From Aurantimonas endophytica (GTDB lineage Bacteria > Pseudomonadota > Alphaproteobacteria > Rhizobiales > Rhizobiaceae): 64,000 bases of DNA. The position numbers and the translations under genes are program-made. The stretch is from contig NZ_JACIEM010000001.1 in the NCBI RefSeq assembly GCF_014196845.1, forward strand, positions 620,001 to 684,000, read 5' to 3'. Under the pieces are notes generated by a model. That model made no database searches and was not told the origin of the DNA. It saw nothing but the letters and a program-made list of their open reading frames with translations. Below, in pieces: positions 9,519-18,270 of this stretch; the first letter of the stretch is position 1; every line of letters begins with the position of its first letter.

Positions 9519-11285
9519 ATGACAGACGTGATCAGCGCCCTTGGCGAGCAGGGCATCTGGCTCCGCTCAGCGGCTGCCGGCGACCACAAGACGACCTGCC
9601 CGGCATGCTCGCACCAGCGGCGCAAGAAGACCGAGCCGTGCCTGTCGGTTACGGTCGAGCCGGAGGGCAGGGCGGTCTGGAATTGCCACCACTGCGGCTT
9701 CGCTGGAGCAGTCGGCGGAAGGGATCATCGTCCGGCGCATCAGGCTCGGGGGCCGCGCAGCTACCGTCGTCCAGCGCCGGTGGAGAATCCGCAGCGGCCG
9801 GACAAGATGCTGGAGTGGTTCGCCGGGCGCGGCATCTCGGCGGAGACCGTCACGGCGGCCGGCATCTATCGGACCCGCATCTGGTTCCCGCAGACGGACG
9901 GGGAGCTGGAATGCATCGCCTTCCCGTACGAATGGGCCGGCTCGCTGCGGAACGTGAAATACCGCTCGGCGGAGAAGCATTTCCGCCAGGAGAAGGACCC
10001 GGAGCCTGTCCTCTACAACGCGGACAGCATCATCGCCGGGCAGGATCTGATCATCTGCGAAGGCGAGATCGACGCGCTGAGCTTTATCGAGGCCGGCTTC
10101 CAGCGCGTCGTGTCGCTGCCGAACGGCGCCCCGGCAAAACCCGAGACGAGCGAACGGCGCTACGAGCCGCTGGCGACCCATGCGGACGCGCTAGAGGCCG
10201 TGAGCCGCGTCTACATCGCCACCGATATGGACGGGCCAGGCGAATTGCTGGCGAACGAACTGGCCCGGCGTTTGGGCAAGGATCGCTGCTGGCGGGTGCG
10301 GTTTCCGAACCGCGACGACGTCCAGGAGAAGGACGCCAACGACACGCTGATGCATCAAGGCGCTGATGCAGTCCGGCAATGCGTGAAGGATGCGGAGCCA
10401 TGGCCGATCGACGGCCTGCACGATGCTTCGGAGTTTGCCGACGAGGTGCTGGACCTCTACCACGGCCGCGGCCCGCAGCCGAAGTCCACGGGCTTCCCCG
10501 AGATGGACCGTGCCTTTCGGTATCAACCAGGGCAGTTCATCGTCGTCACGGGCATCCCGAACCACGGCAAGAGCCGCTGGCTCGACCAGGTGGCAGTCCA
10601 GACGGCGCGCATGAACGGTGACCGCTGGGCAGTCTTCTCACCGGAGACGGGCGACGCCAACCACATCGCGGACCTCTGCGAGATCTGGGCGGGCTTCCCT
10701 TTCCACGAGGGACCAACTCCGCGCATGACAGCCAAGGAACTCGCCGATGCCATGGCGTGGGTGAGGGACCGCTTCGTCTTCATCAACGCCAAGGACCACA
10801 CGCCGGCGATCGACTGGGTGCTCGATCGCGCCAAGGCGGCCGTCATTCGTCAGGGCGTCCGGCACCTGATCATCGACCCGTACAACGAAATCGAGGCAAG
10901 CCGCCCTGCCAAGCTCACGGAGACAGAGTTCATCAGCCAGTTCATTTCGAAGTGCAAACGCTTCGCCGCGCACCACGACGTCACTGTCTGGATCATCGTC
11001 CACCCGACGAAGATCCGGGCCGCGCCGGGTGACAGCCGAGAGCCGATCCCGACGCTCTACGATCTCGCCGGCTCCGCCCACTGGCGCAACAAGGCGGATG
11101 CCGGACTCGTCGTCTACCGCGACTATGCGCGCGATCAGACGCTCGTCATTTCGAAGAAGATCCGGTTCCAGCCGCGGTGCGGAGAGCCTGGCACGGTGAA
11201 GTTCGAGTTCCTCGGCGCCTGCCGGCGGTTCGAGGAGATCCCGAAGACATACGCCCGGCTCGGCACCTCGGCGGAGGCGGCCTGA
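9519..11285 (+). CDS. Phage primase-helicase (T7 gp4-like)
   Basis: 588 residues. An N-terminal zinc-binding domain (CPACSH near residue 27, CHHCGF near 55) leads into a TOPRIM primase core (DLIICEGEIDALSFIEAGF, then VYIATDMDGPGELLANELARRLG). This is followed by a DnaB-type RecA helicase domain with Walker A GIPNHGKS (~residue 346), VFSPETGD, Walker B HLIIDPYNEIE and a PTLYDLAGSAHWRNKAD helicase motif. It primes and unwinds DNA at the phage replication fork. The start at ATG 9519 precedes MTDVISALGEQGIWL; no strong ribosome site is seen. Its stop overlaps the next gene (TGATG). Confidence 0.94.
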   Translation: MTDVISALGEQGIWLRSAAAGDHKTTCPACSHQRRKKTEPCLSVTVEPEGRAVWNCHHCGFAGAVGGRDHRPAHQARGPRSYRRPAPVENPQRPDKMLEWFAGRGISAETVTAAGIYRTRIWFPQTDGELECIAFPYEWAGSLRNVKYRSAEKHFRQEKDPEPVLYNADSIIAGQDLIICEGEIDALSFIEAGFQRVVSLPNGAPAKPETSERRYEPLATHADALEAVSRVYIATDMDGPGELLANELARRLGKDRCWRVRFPNRDDVQEKDANDTLMHQGADAVRQCVKDAEPWPIDGLHDASEFADEVLDLYHGRGPQPKSTGFPEMDRAFRYQPGQFIVVTGIPNHGKSRWLDQVAVQTARMNGDRWAVFSPETGDANHIADLCEIWAGFPFHEGPTPRMTAKELADAMAWVRDRFVFINAKDHTPAIDWVLDRAKAAVIRQGVRHLIIDPYNEIEASRPAKLTETEFISQFISKCKRFAAHHDVTVWIIVHPTKIRAAPGDSREPIPTLYDLAGSAHWRNKADAGLVVYRDYARDQTLVISKKIRFQPRCGEPGTVKFEFLGACRRFEEIPKTYARLGTSAEAA

Positions 11286-11905
11286 TGGGAACGAAGAGTG
11301 AAGGGCAGGGCATGACGGCAAGGGCTGGAACGCAGACGGCGAGCGGCGCGAGATACGCGGCCCGGATGATGAAGCGGGCAGCGCGCTCGCCGCGCCTCGA
11401 TGTCGAGATGGCCGAGGTGGACAATCCCTACTGGACACCTGCCCACGCTAAGGACCGTACGAACCCGCGGAAGGTCCATGCGCTTCGGAATGCAAACGAG
11501 AGCCCGCTCGTTCTCATGGAATCGAGGGGGACGATTACGCCATTGCAGGCTGCTGCCGGCCTGCGCTTTCGCATGCTGTATGAGCGCGTCATGGCCGGAC
11601 CGCCTTCTCCCGGTGATATCCGGGAGCGGGTCGACGGCGGCGGTGGGCGCGCAGACGCGATGAGCGAGAGCCGGATGCAGGCGGGACGGGAACTGGCTCT
11701 GGCGGCGCGGGAGATAGGGCGGGCTGAATATTGGCTCGTTCGGTCAGTCTGCGGCGAAGGACAGTCGCTGCGCGAGATCGCGATGAGGACGAAAGTGCGC
11801 CGACCGTCAGCGGCAGTGGCACTGCGCCATGCTCTGGACCGCCTGGCCGAGGTGTGGAACCTGGCCTCGAAGGGGACAGTGGCCGCGCACCGCCGGGCTG
11901 CTTGA
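11285..11905 (+). CDS. DUF6456-like phage protein
   Basis: 206 residues, starting in a TGATG overlap with the primase-helicase gene. The C-terminal half (TPLQAAAGLRFRMLYERVMAGP, a Gly-rich stretch, AEYWLVRSVCGEGQSLREIA, then AALRHALDRLAEVW) resembles DUF6456-type proteins: a helical pair followed by an HTH-like unit. The N-terminus is basic and probably disordered. It is the last gene of the rightward early operon. A DNA-binding or late-regulator role is inferred only. Confidence 0.7.
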   Translation: MGTKSEGQGMTARAGTQTASGARYAARMMKRAARSPRLDVEMAEVDNPYWTPAHAKDRTNPRKVHALRNANESPLVLMESRGTITPLQAAAGLRFRMLYERVMAGPPSPGDIRERVDGGGGRADAMSESRMQAGRELALAAREIGRAEYWLVRSVCGEGQSLREIAMRTKVRRPSAAVALRHALDRLAEVWNLASKGTVAAHRRAA

Positions 11906-11960
11906 CATCGGGGCCCACTTAGGAGCAGATAGACGAATAGGCGGAAGTCCGATCAGGGCT

Positions 11961-12001
11961 CCCGCCTTCGTTGTTTCGGGCTCGCTGCGGCGGGCCTTTT
12001 T
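11961..12001 (+). terminator. Probable terminator of the early operon
   Basis: CCCGCC at 11961 pairs with GGCGGG at 11989-11994 across a loop of about 22 bases and is followed by CCTTTTTC. It lies between the rightward early operon and a leftward small gene. The long loop makes this call moderate. Confidence 0.5.
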
Positions 12002-12069
12002 CTTCTCTGGATGGCGAGCGCAGGCTCAGAGAGAAGCTGCGTCTCGCATAGCATCAGCCCGTTGCAGAG

Positions 12070-12210
12070 TTATTTCTGTCCCTTCTTCTCATCCTGAGAC
12101 AGGACTGAGGCAGCAAGCTTCTTGGCATCAGCTGCCGTAGCTTTCTTCGATCCGCTGAGCACCTTCGATGCCAGAGTGGATGTGCTCGAACTGGATTGTT
12201 TCTTGGCCAT
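12070..12210 (-). CDS. 46-residue basic protein, unknown function
   Basis: A short gene: MAKKQSSSSTSTLASKVLSG, then SKKATAADAKKLAASVLSQD and EKKGQK. An ideal AGGAGA site lies eight bases upstream of the ATG. It is Lys/Ser/Ala-rich with no signal. Short proteins of this 'SKVLSG...AKKLAASVLSQDE' pattern are, from memory, recurrent in alphaproteobacterial prophages. Function unknown. Confidence 0.75.
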   Translation of the reverse strand: MAKKQSSSSTSTLASKVLSGSKKATAADAKKLAASVLSQDEKKGQK

Positions 12211-12503
12211 TCGCATCTCCTATGGTCGCTGCATGAGGATCAATTGTGCCAGAAGGGGACGCAAGGGAATGTTTGGTACCGGTTTGGTTGTCCACCGTTA
12301 TGAGCACCTACTCAGCCCACCCGATTGTTTTAACGGCGGTCATCTGGCGACGGCCCGATCGAGACGATCGTCGAGTGCGAAAGCCGGCTAGTCATCATTT
12401 GAAGAGTTGAAGCGCCCGGCCGGAAAACAGCGAGGGCCGGTGGACGGACTACCAGAGATTTTTGCGAGGAGGCCGATGCTGCGGATCTGGCTGAAATGAG
12501 TGG

Positions 12504-13010
12504 CTAGCGTTGGTTTCTCTGCCATTCCTTGAAATCGTTTCTCAAGTCTGAATCGTCAGCGATCGCCTTGATGTCCAGCCTTGCCGCGCGAACATCGCGT
12601 AGGGTTCCGTCTAATTCCTTGGCTATCGCCAGCAGTGTTCGGGTCGGAATTTCGAGGTTTGGGTTCTCTCCGTATTCATACCGAGCCAACATGATCGCAG
12701 ATTGTGGTTCATCTTTTTCGGCCTTGGCTTCGTAGGCGCCGCCGGTCTCGGGAGGAAGGACCGGCGTGGACCGCCAGTGCGGAAATTGTTTCCGACCGCC
12801 GGTAAAGCCCCTTAGGTCTGCTCGGAGCTTGGTGACTTCCGTCTGCAACTGCCTCACTTCGCGAATAAGCTTGGCTAGTCCTGCAGCCATCGTTGAAGCG
12901 GTCGGCTCGTCCTTCATGGCTTTGTCCTCAGCCTGGTCCGCAGGTGCCAACGGCATATTACACGTCGCAGGGTCCTCGACCGAGATGGAGCCGGCTGGCT
13001 TTTCCACCAT
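12504..13010 (-). CDS. Hypothetical protein with coiled coil
   Basis: 168 residues, of unknown family. Residues ~38-68 (AAGLAKLIREVRQLQTEVTKLRADL) form a predicted coiled coil. The C-terminus (IPTRTLLAIAKELDGTLRDVRAARLDIKAIADDSDLRNDFKEW) is helical. There is no signal or membrane segment. The first ATG has a poor ribosome site, so a start farther in (MPLAPADQAEDKA) is possible. The 290 bases on its left hold only the control region of the 46-residue gene. Confidence 0.6.
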   Translation of the reverse strand: MVEKPAGSISVEDPATCNMPLAPADQAEDKAMKDEPTASTMAAGLAKLIREVRQLQTEVTKLRADLRGFTGGRKQFPHWRSTPVLPPETGGAYEAKAEKDEPQSAIMLARYEYGENPNLEIPTRTLLAIAKELDGTLRDVRAARLDIKAIADDSDLRNDFKEWQRNQR

Positions 13011-13051
13011 TCCCGCGTGGTCAGCCCCAACGGGCTTTGCTCGTCACGGTC

Positions 13052-13594
13052 TTAAGGCTTCCCTGGAGTCTTCGTTTCCATCAAACCGAAGGGTGAACTC
13101 TCCCAGTCTGGGAAGTAGACCCGGCCATGAAGGATCACTTCCTTCAAAGGATTGGCTGAGCATTCGCCGCGCCAATATATGAGGGCGCGCTGGCGCCAAT
13201 CCACTGGTTGACAGTCTAGGAGCCGACTGTCGGCAACGTGGATGAGCGTGTTCGGCAGGTAATGCAGGCGAACCGGTACGCGGTCTCGCAAGTCTCCGCC
13301 CCATGTAAGGGCCGCTCTTTCCGCGTCCTCTCGTGACATGAACGCAAAAAGTGCCTTCCGCCTCGAAGGCAGATGATCGAACTGCTCCCGACGGACAGTT
13401 TCCCAGGCGTCTTCTTTGCTAGAGCGTTCATCGGCTTGCGAGGTATGAAACGCATAGCGGGTTGTAACGTCAGACAAACCAGGCATTTCCTGTAACTCGG
13501 AGAAAGTGTCGGCGTAGCCTTTCCCAATCCACGCGTTGTGCAGGAGCATTTGATCCGCGAGATGCCATAGGGTCACTGGTTCGTATTGGTGCAT
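13052..13594 (-). CDS. Hypothetical protein, 180 residues
   Basis: A cytoplasmic protein with no recognised family. Notable stretches are HLPSRRKALFAFMSREDAERAA, LHYLPNTLIHVADSRLLDCQ and ALIYWRGECSANPLKEVILHGRVYFPDW. The arrangement (Arg-rich strand, later YWRG, then a terminal E..LHG strand) resembles small ADP-ribosyltransferase-fold families that carry a 'SR...lFaf' motif, but this is speculative. It is in the same leftward orientation as its neighbours. Confidence 0.6.
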   Translation of the reverse strand: MHQYEPVTLWHLADQMLLHNAWIGKGYADTFSELQEMPGLSDVTTRYAFHTSQADERSSKEDAWETVRREQFDHLPSRRKALFAFMSREDAERAALTWGGDLRDRVPVRLHYLPNTLIHVADSRLLDCQPVDWRQRALIYWRGECSANPLKEVILHGRVYFPDWESSPFGLMETKTPGKP

Positions 13595-13660
13595 TCAGCT
13601 TATCCCTCGCTGCGACCGTATATTGCGCGATTAGGTACCGCATCGGACAAATCGCGCGGC

Positions 13661-13846
13661 TCAGGGCCAAAGCCGCCCGAAGACCTCGTCGACCGTCCCT
13701 TGGACCACCACGCTGTTTCCGCCGACGAAGAAGACCTCGGCCCGTTCCGCGCCCGCCTGCTTCAGGTGGGTGATCATCTGGACGACCACGATGATCTTCT
13801 GATTGTTGGTGTCGACAAAATGCTGTCGCCCGGGCGAAGCGGCCAT
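13661..13846 (-). CDS. Small hypothetical protein, 61 residues
   Basis: Encodes MAASPGRQHFVDTNNQKIIV and onward, then HLKQAGAERAEVFFVGGNSVVVQGTVDEVFGRL. The two beta-rich halves resemble a small barrel or FlbD-like fold (a strand, a GN turn, V.GTVDEV). No family can be named. The codon pattern and defined secondary structure support a real gene. Confidence 0.6.
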   Translation of the reverse strand: MAASPGRQHFVDTNNQKIIVVVQMITHLKQAGAERAEVFFVGGNSVVVQGTVDEVFGRLWP

Positions 13847-13962
13847 GGGGAGTCCTTATCCAGCTGAGCGGCTCTTAGGACGCAACGCGTCATCGCGGTA
13901 AAGAAGGAAGGCGCCGCTGCTCTCGCGGCCTACATCTCATCGCTGCTTGGAGCGTTATCGTC

Positions 13963-14139
13963 ATGAACTGGGGTTTTGAGGACTTCGCGGCGGCAGCGGC
14001 GCTTCTGGGCGCGGCCGGGATCGCTCTGGTTCTCATCTACGAATCCATGCACAGCCAACTGCGGCGGGTTTTTCTGGGCGTCGCCGTCCTCGTAGTCACA
14101 CTGGCGATCTGGGCTCACCTGGCGGTGGGCATTCTCTAG
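13963..14139 (+). CDS. Small two-helix membrane protein (58 residues)
   Basis: A short gene: MNWGFEDFAAAAALLGAAGI, ALVLIYESMHSQLRRV, then FLGVAVLVVTLAIWAHLAVGIL. Two hydrophobic helices are separated by a polar loop. GGAG lies about nine bases upstream. Short 'MNW.lEDF..A..Ll' membrane proteins recur in Hyphomicrobiales genomes, from memory. Function unknown. Confidence 0.7.
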   Translation: MNWGFEDFAAAAALLGAAGIALVLIYESMHSQLRRVFLGVAVLVVTLAIWAHLAVGIL

Positions 14140-14248
14140 GCGGCGGGGCAATAGGTCGCGCCATGCAGATTGTTTTCGCCGGAAAAGGAAGAAACACACT
14201 GCCGAATACCAAAGGGTCTGGACGCCGATCTGTTCGCGCCGCTGCGGG

Positions 14249-14500
14249 CTATCGCGCAAGGTGGAACAAAATGTCTGACAGAAGCGCGCTCACCCGATCC
14301 GTCTGGCTTCGTAGGCCCTCGACCTTTTCTTGAAGCGCTCTGATTTGCGTGCTGGCATCGTAGAAGCTCGTTACGCCGAGGATTGACGAGCACGACGAGC
14401 AGACGACGGCATTGAGTTTATATCGCGCTCCTTGTGGCTCTATGATTTCAAGCTTCGTGCCCGTTTTGCCGCAATGTCCGCACTTCGCCGTACTGAACAT
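14249..14500 (-). CDS. Zinc-ribbon small protein with coiled coil
   Basis: 83 residues. CGHCGKTGTK near the N-terminus and CSSCSSILG about 25 residues later form a four-Cys zinc ribbon. They are followed by a predicted coiled coil (TQIRALQEKVEGLRSQTDRVSALLSDIL). The architecture suggests a small nucleic-acid- or protein-binding adaptor in the phage accessory block. Confidence 0.75.
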   Translation of the reverse strand: MFSTAKCGHCGKTGTKLEIIEPQGARYKLNAVVCSSCSSILGVTSFYDASTQIRALQEKVEGLRSQTDRVSALLSDILFHLAR

Positions 14501-14582
14501 GATCGTCCCTTCCGCTGTTCAGTCGGCAGCCTACTCCGGCGGGCAGGAGCATCAAGGCCCGGCTCTCCCGGATCGTGGCGCG

Positions 14583-14867
14583 TTACTTGCTGCACAAGCC
14601 GGCATAAGTCCTGGCCGGAAACCACTCCTGCTCTGATCGGCTCCAGCAGTAGCCGTCTTCAACCAAGATCTTTCCGATCTCGTTGACCGACTGACACGCC
14701 ACCTCGACTTCCTGTTCCGTCAAGTCCCCTCCGTCGGGACGTTGGCCCATTTTGCAGACGTATCGACCGGTGTGCCATCGCTCGATCACCTCATCATGCT
14801 GGAGGTCTGTTGCTCCGGCCGGGCCGATCGCCAAAACGCCAAACCAGACCACCAAGATCCTCTGCAC
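14583..14867 (-). CDS. Exported Cys-rich protein, paralogue A
   Basis: GTG start with GGGGA upstream (a TTG start at 14885 is possible). MQRILVVWFGVLAIGPAGA is a signal peptide. The mature protein holds RWHTGRYVCKMGQRPDG, VACQSVNEIGKILVEDGYCWSR and EQEWFPARTYAGLC, with four Cys that could form two disulfides. A paralogue with the same spacing lies at 38560-38865. Function unknown; a periplasmic location is predicted. Confidence 0.75.
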   Translation of the reverse strand: MQRILVVWFGVLAIGPAGATDLQHDEVIERWHTGRYVCKMGQRPDGGDLTEQEVEVACQSVNEIGKILVEDGYCWSRSEQEWFPARTYAGLCSK

Positions 14868-14961
14868 TGCTCTTTCCCCGTTCAATGGTGTCCACTCTGG
14901 TCGAGGGTGCGAGGCGAATTGTCCCTCAAGCGCCTCGGCGCCACCCTGCTCGTCGCGGCCA

Positions 14962-15150
14962 TCACGGGGCCTGCTCGGCTCGCCTTTTGCGATCTAACGT
15001 GTTGAGCAGGTCGACGATGTCATCAGCCTCCTCCATGTCCATCAGGATCATCACCTGGCTATGCACGACAGCAGGCAGATCGGTGAAGATGTCGACGACG
15101 CGCCATGTGCCGTCCGGGTCCTTGCGAAGCGTGTAGCGATCGTCGGGCAT
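14962..15150 (-). CDS. Small acidic hypothetical protein, 62 residues
   Basis: MPDDRYTLRKDPDGTWRVVD, a beta-hairpin, followed by a helix HSQVMILMDMEEADDIVDLLNTLDRKRR. No known family. The beta-beta-alpha pattern and coding composition support a genuine small gene. Confidence 0.65.
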   Translation of the reverse strand: MPDDRYTLRKDPDGTWRVVDIFTDLPAVVHSQVMILMDMEEADDIVDLLNTLDRKRRAEQAP

Positions 15151-15302
15151 GGCCTGAGGTTAATCCCGTTCTCGATCCCTGAAAAGTGTTCACCACCGCG
15201 CGAAAGGCCCTGCTGCACCGCAGCCTCGGGAGAGGCTCTGCGTTTTCGATGAAGTGCGCCACTAACCGACCCATCCGCAACGCAATCAAGGACGAAGCGC
15301 TG

Positions 15303-15695
15303 ATGCTAACCCTTCACCTCGCCGGATCCTCGATCGAGATGGACGCCTCCGGGCTCACCACCACGCTCTATGGCGATGGCTCATTCGTGAAGGCATGGCC
15401 CGGCGACAGTGCCGAGGACCGTGCCCGCGCCGTCTCTCTCGGCTACGCCAGGAACGATACATCCCTGACGCGGGATAGCTTGGTGCAGATGAGCCGGGAG
15501 CACGAGGCAGGGCACGCCATCCTCGCCAGTGTCATGGGCCTTCCGCACTCGCCGACCCTCAAGGGCGTAGCAGATGGCAGATACTGGCCACACTGGCAGG
15601 CTGAGGAAGCCGCAGTGCTGGCTGTGCAGCGCTATGCCCGCATGGCCGGCGTTGATCTCGTCGAGGTAGCGCGGCGCATAAGCGGGCAGGCTTAG
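15303..15695 (+). CDS. Hypothetical phage protein, 130 residues
   Basis: The chosen ATG has AAGGA upstream; an earlier in-frame ATG at 15249 would add 18 residues. The protein has an N-terminal beta region (LHLAGSSIEMDASGLTTTLYGDGSFVKAWPGDS) and then a helical region with MSREHEAGHAILASVMGLPHSPTLKG and EEAAVLAVQRYARMAG. The EHEAGHAI segment resembles a zinc-peptidase HExxH-type helix but with the order EHxxGH, so no enzymatic function is claimed. It is the first rightward gene leading into the packaging operon. Confidence 0.7.
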   Translation: MLTLHLAGSSIEMDASGLTTTLYGDGSFVKAWPGDSAEDRARAVSLGYARNDTSLTRDSLVQMSREHEAGHAILASVMGLPHSPTLKGVADGRYWPHWQAEEAAVLAVQRYARMAGVDLVEVARRISGQA

Positions 15696-15721
15696 AACCA
15701 GATTGCGCAAGGAGGCTGATA

Positions 15722-16054
15722 TTGCCCCTCCGACCGCCAATCCATCGCTCTCAAGGCCAGCGCACGAACCGCGAGGCCAACAGACAATACGACCGCCAAC
15801 GCACCCAAGAGCAGCCATGGCGCCGCTGGTACTGGACAGCAGCATGGCGCCGGATAGCCAAGGCACAACTGGCTGAGCATCCACTATGCGCTGAGTGCGA
15901 GCGCAACGGACGCATCACTCCAGCAACCGTCTGCGACCACGTAGAGCCGCATCGTGGTGATCCGGTCATCTTCTGGCACGGAGAGCGACAGAGCCTCTGT
16001 ACCGGCTGCCATTCGCGTGTGAAGCAGCGTGAGGAGGCCAGGGGGCGGGGCTGA
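15722..16054 (+). CDS. HNH endonuclease beside terminase
   Basis: 110 residues, starting with TTG; the start is decided by a perfect AAGGAGG at 15708-15714. The HNH motif is clear: WRRIAKAQLAEHPLCAECER, ATVCDHVEPHRGDP, then QSLCTGCHSRVKQREE. Zn-binding Cys pairs flank the DH of the nuclease site. HNH proteins encoded next to terminase are known packaging partners that nick DNA during genome cutting. Confidence 0.93.
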   Translation: MPLRPPIHRSQGQRTNREANRQYDRQRTQEQPWRRWYWTAAWRRIAKAQLAEHPLCAECERNGRITPATVCDHVEPHRGDPVIFWHGERQSLCTGCHSRVKQREEARGRG

Positions 16055-16127
16055 AAAGTCCAGCCGCTCCTCCTAGTGCACCGGCGGTCTCGTGAATTTC
16101 CTACACGTGCAAAACTGGACTCCAAAC

Positions 16128-16592
16128 ATGGCCGGTGGACGACCACGCAAGCCGACGCACCTGAAGGTGGTCTCTGGCACGGCGCAGAAGTGCCGGATGA
16201 ATCCGAACGAACCGGAAGCTGAGGTTGGCACGCCGCAGCCGGCGGACTGGCTTTCGGAGCGGGCGACGGTGATCTTCTTCGAGACCTGCGCCTCCATGGA
16301 GCGCATGGGCACGCTGAGCCTCGAGTGGGGCAACGTGATCGCCGACTACGCCTCGTGCGTCGAAGAGGTCGAGATCACCACGGGCATCATCGAGGATCTG
16401 GGGCGGACCTACACCACGACCACGCAGACCGGCGACACGATGTTCCGTCCGCGACCGGAAGTGGCGATGCGGTCGGATGCGATGAAGCGGGCGCAGTCGT
16501 TGCGTGCGGAATTGGGTCTCGGGCCGGCGGCCAAATCCAGGGTATCGGCATCGAAGCGCAATGAAGACAACCCGTTCAAGGCGCTCGGCTAG
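16128..16592 (+). CDS. Terminase small subunit (P27 family)
   Basis: 154 residues from the ATG at 16128 (MAGGRPRKPTHLKVVSGTAQ), the usual start of P27-type small terminases. An upstream in-frame ATG at 16092 adds 12 residues. Later elements are ADWLSERATVIFFETCASMERMGTLS and a C-terminal RSDAMKRAQSLRAELGLGPAAKSRV. It recognises phage DNA and recruits the large subunit. It overlaps the large subunit gene by 32 bp. Confidence 0.92.
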   Translation: MAGGRPRKPTHLKVVSGTAQKCRMNPNEPEAEVGTPQPADWLSERATVIFFETCASMERMGTLSLEWGNVIADYASCVEEVEITTGIIEDLGRTYTTTTQTGDTMFRPRPEVAMRSDAMKRAQSLRAELGLGPAAKSRVSASKRNEDNPFKALG

Positions 16593-18270
16593 CCCGACGA
16601 ACTACATCGACAGCGCGAACCGCTATGCGCGGGATGTAGTCTCCGGCAAGATCCTCGCCTGCAAGTGGGTGCGGCTCGCGTGCCAGCGCCATCTGGACGA
16701 TCTCGCGAGGCAGAAGGACAAGGCGTTTCCGTTCCGGTTCGACAGGGCGAAGGCGGAGAAGGTCTGTCGGTTCCTTGAGCTGTTGCCGCACTCGAAAGGC
16801 GAGTGGGCGCGCAAAGGGCTCAAGCTACAGCTCGAGCCGTGGCAGTGCTTCAAGACGGCGGCGCTCTTTGGTTGGGTTCGCAAGCGCGATGGCCTGAGGC
16901 GGTTCCGCAAGGCGCTGATCCTGGAGCCGAGGAAGAACGCGAAGTCGACATGGGCGGCCGGGATTGGCCTCTACATGCTGACTGCGGACGGTGAGCATGG
17001 GGCAGAGGTCTATTCCGGCGCTACGACAGAGCGCCAGGCATGGGAGGTCTTCGGCCCGGCTCGGCTGATGGCGCAGAAGACGCCGGCACTGCAATCGGCC
17101 TTCGGGCTCTCGGTTAACGCTTCCAACCTGCACATCCTCGGCAACGGGTCGAAGTTCGAGCCCGTGATTGGCAAGCCTGGCGATGGTTCGTCGCCGACAT
17201 GCGCGATCATCGACGAGTACCACGAGCACGACACTGACGTTCAGGTCGACACGATGGAAACCGGCATGGGCGCCAGAGAGCAGCCCCTGCTTCTGATTAT
17301 CACGACCGCAGGGGACAATCTCGCCGGCCCGTGCTTCGCGGCGATGGAAGACGCGCAGAAGGTTCTGGAGGGGCTGGTCGAGAACGACGAGCTGTTCGCG
17401 CTGATCTACACGGTCGACCCCGAGGATGACTGGACAGGCGAGGACGCGCTTCGGAAGGCCAACCCGAACCTCGACGTGAGCGTGAAGGGCGAGTTCCTGC
17501 GGGCTCGCCAGCGGGACGCGATCAACAATCCGCGCAAGGTCGGCATCTTCAAGACAAAGCATCTGAACCTCTGGGTCCAGGCGCGGGACGCCTACTTCAA
17601 TATCCAGCGCTGGAACGAGAGCGCAGACCCTTCGCTGAAGATCGAGGACTTCGCGGGCAAGCCGTGCCGCATCGGCGTCGACCTTGCTTCGACGATAGAC
17701 ATCGCCGCGGTCGAGATCACGTTCAGGCACGGCGACGGGTTCGCGCGGTTCGGCCGCTACTACCTACCAGAAGCCACCATTGAGCAGGGTGAGAACGAGC
17801 ATTATCGGGGCTGGGAAAAGGCCGGTTGGATCACGCAGACCGACGGCGACATGATCGACTACGTGACGATCCGTGACGAACTCCTGAAGCTCGCCGCGGA
17901 CTATCAGGTCGAGGAAGTCGCCTTCGATCCCCACCAGGCGATGATGATGATGTCGGAACTGGCGCAAGAGGGCGTCCCGACGATCGAGGTTCGGCCGCTG
18001 GTGCTGAACTTCTCGCCGGCCATGAAGCAGATGGACGGGCTGATCCGCTCCCGGAAGATCGCCCACAACGGCGATCCCGTTTTCACATGGATGCTGTCCA
18101 ACGTCGTCGCCAAAGCCGACGCGAAGGACAACGTCTATCCCCGCAAGAACCGCGCCGAGAACAAGATCGACGGGCCGGTTGCGCACATGATGGCGCAGGC
18201 CCGCTGGATGTCAGCCGAGGAGGTCGGAATGAACTGGTCTGACATCTTCGAGAATGTCGTGAGCGCCTGA
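16561..18270 (+). CDS. Terminase large subunit (HK97 type)
   Basis: 569 residues. The ATPase domain has the adapted Walker A LEPRKNAKST (about residues 121-130), followed by GAEVYSGATTERQAW, and Walker B AIIDEY (Asp218, Glu219). The RNase H-like nuclease domain starts with GVDLASTIDIAAVEI, with a later acidic EVAFDPHQA. It translocates and cuts concatemeric DNA into proheads. The start overlaps the small-subunit gene, and the stop overlaps the portal start. Confidence 0.96.
   Translation: MKTTRSRRSASPTNYIDSANRYARDVVSGKILACKWVRLACQRHLDDLARQKDKAFPFRFDRAKAEKVCRFLELLPHSKGEWARKGLKLQLEPWQCFKTAALFGWVRKRDGLRRFRKALILEPRKNAKSTWAAGIGLYMLTADGEHGAEVYSGATTERQAWEVFGPARLMAQKTPALQSAFGLSVNASNLHILGNGSKFEPVIGKPGDGSSPTCAIIDEYHEHDTDVQVDTMETGMGAREQPLLLIITTAGDNLAGPCFAAMEDAQKVLEGLVENDELFALIYTVDPEDDWTGEDALRKANPNLDVSVKGEFLRARQRDAINNPRKVGIFKTKHLNLWVQARDAYFNIQRWNESADPSLKIEDFAGKPCRIGVDLASTIDIAAVEITFRHGDGFARFGRYYLPEATIEQGENEHYRGWEKAGWITQTDGDMIDYVTIRDELLKLAADYQVEEVAFDPHQAMMMMSELAQEGVPTIEVRPLVLNFSPAMKQMDGLIRSRKIAHNGDPVFTWMLSNVVAKADAKDNVYPRKNRAENKIDGPVAHMMAQARWMSAEEVGMNWSDIFENVVSA

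Noticed and set aside
12122-12391. 89-codon plus-strand frame in the 12.1-12.4 kb region
   Set aside because: It overlaps the well-supported 46-residue minus-strand gene and lacks a ribosome site.
15303-15695. Zinc metallopeptidase (HExxH)
   Set aside because: The EHEAGHA stretch looks similar, but the order does not give a proper HExxH, and no supporting third ligand is visible.
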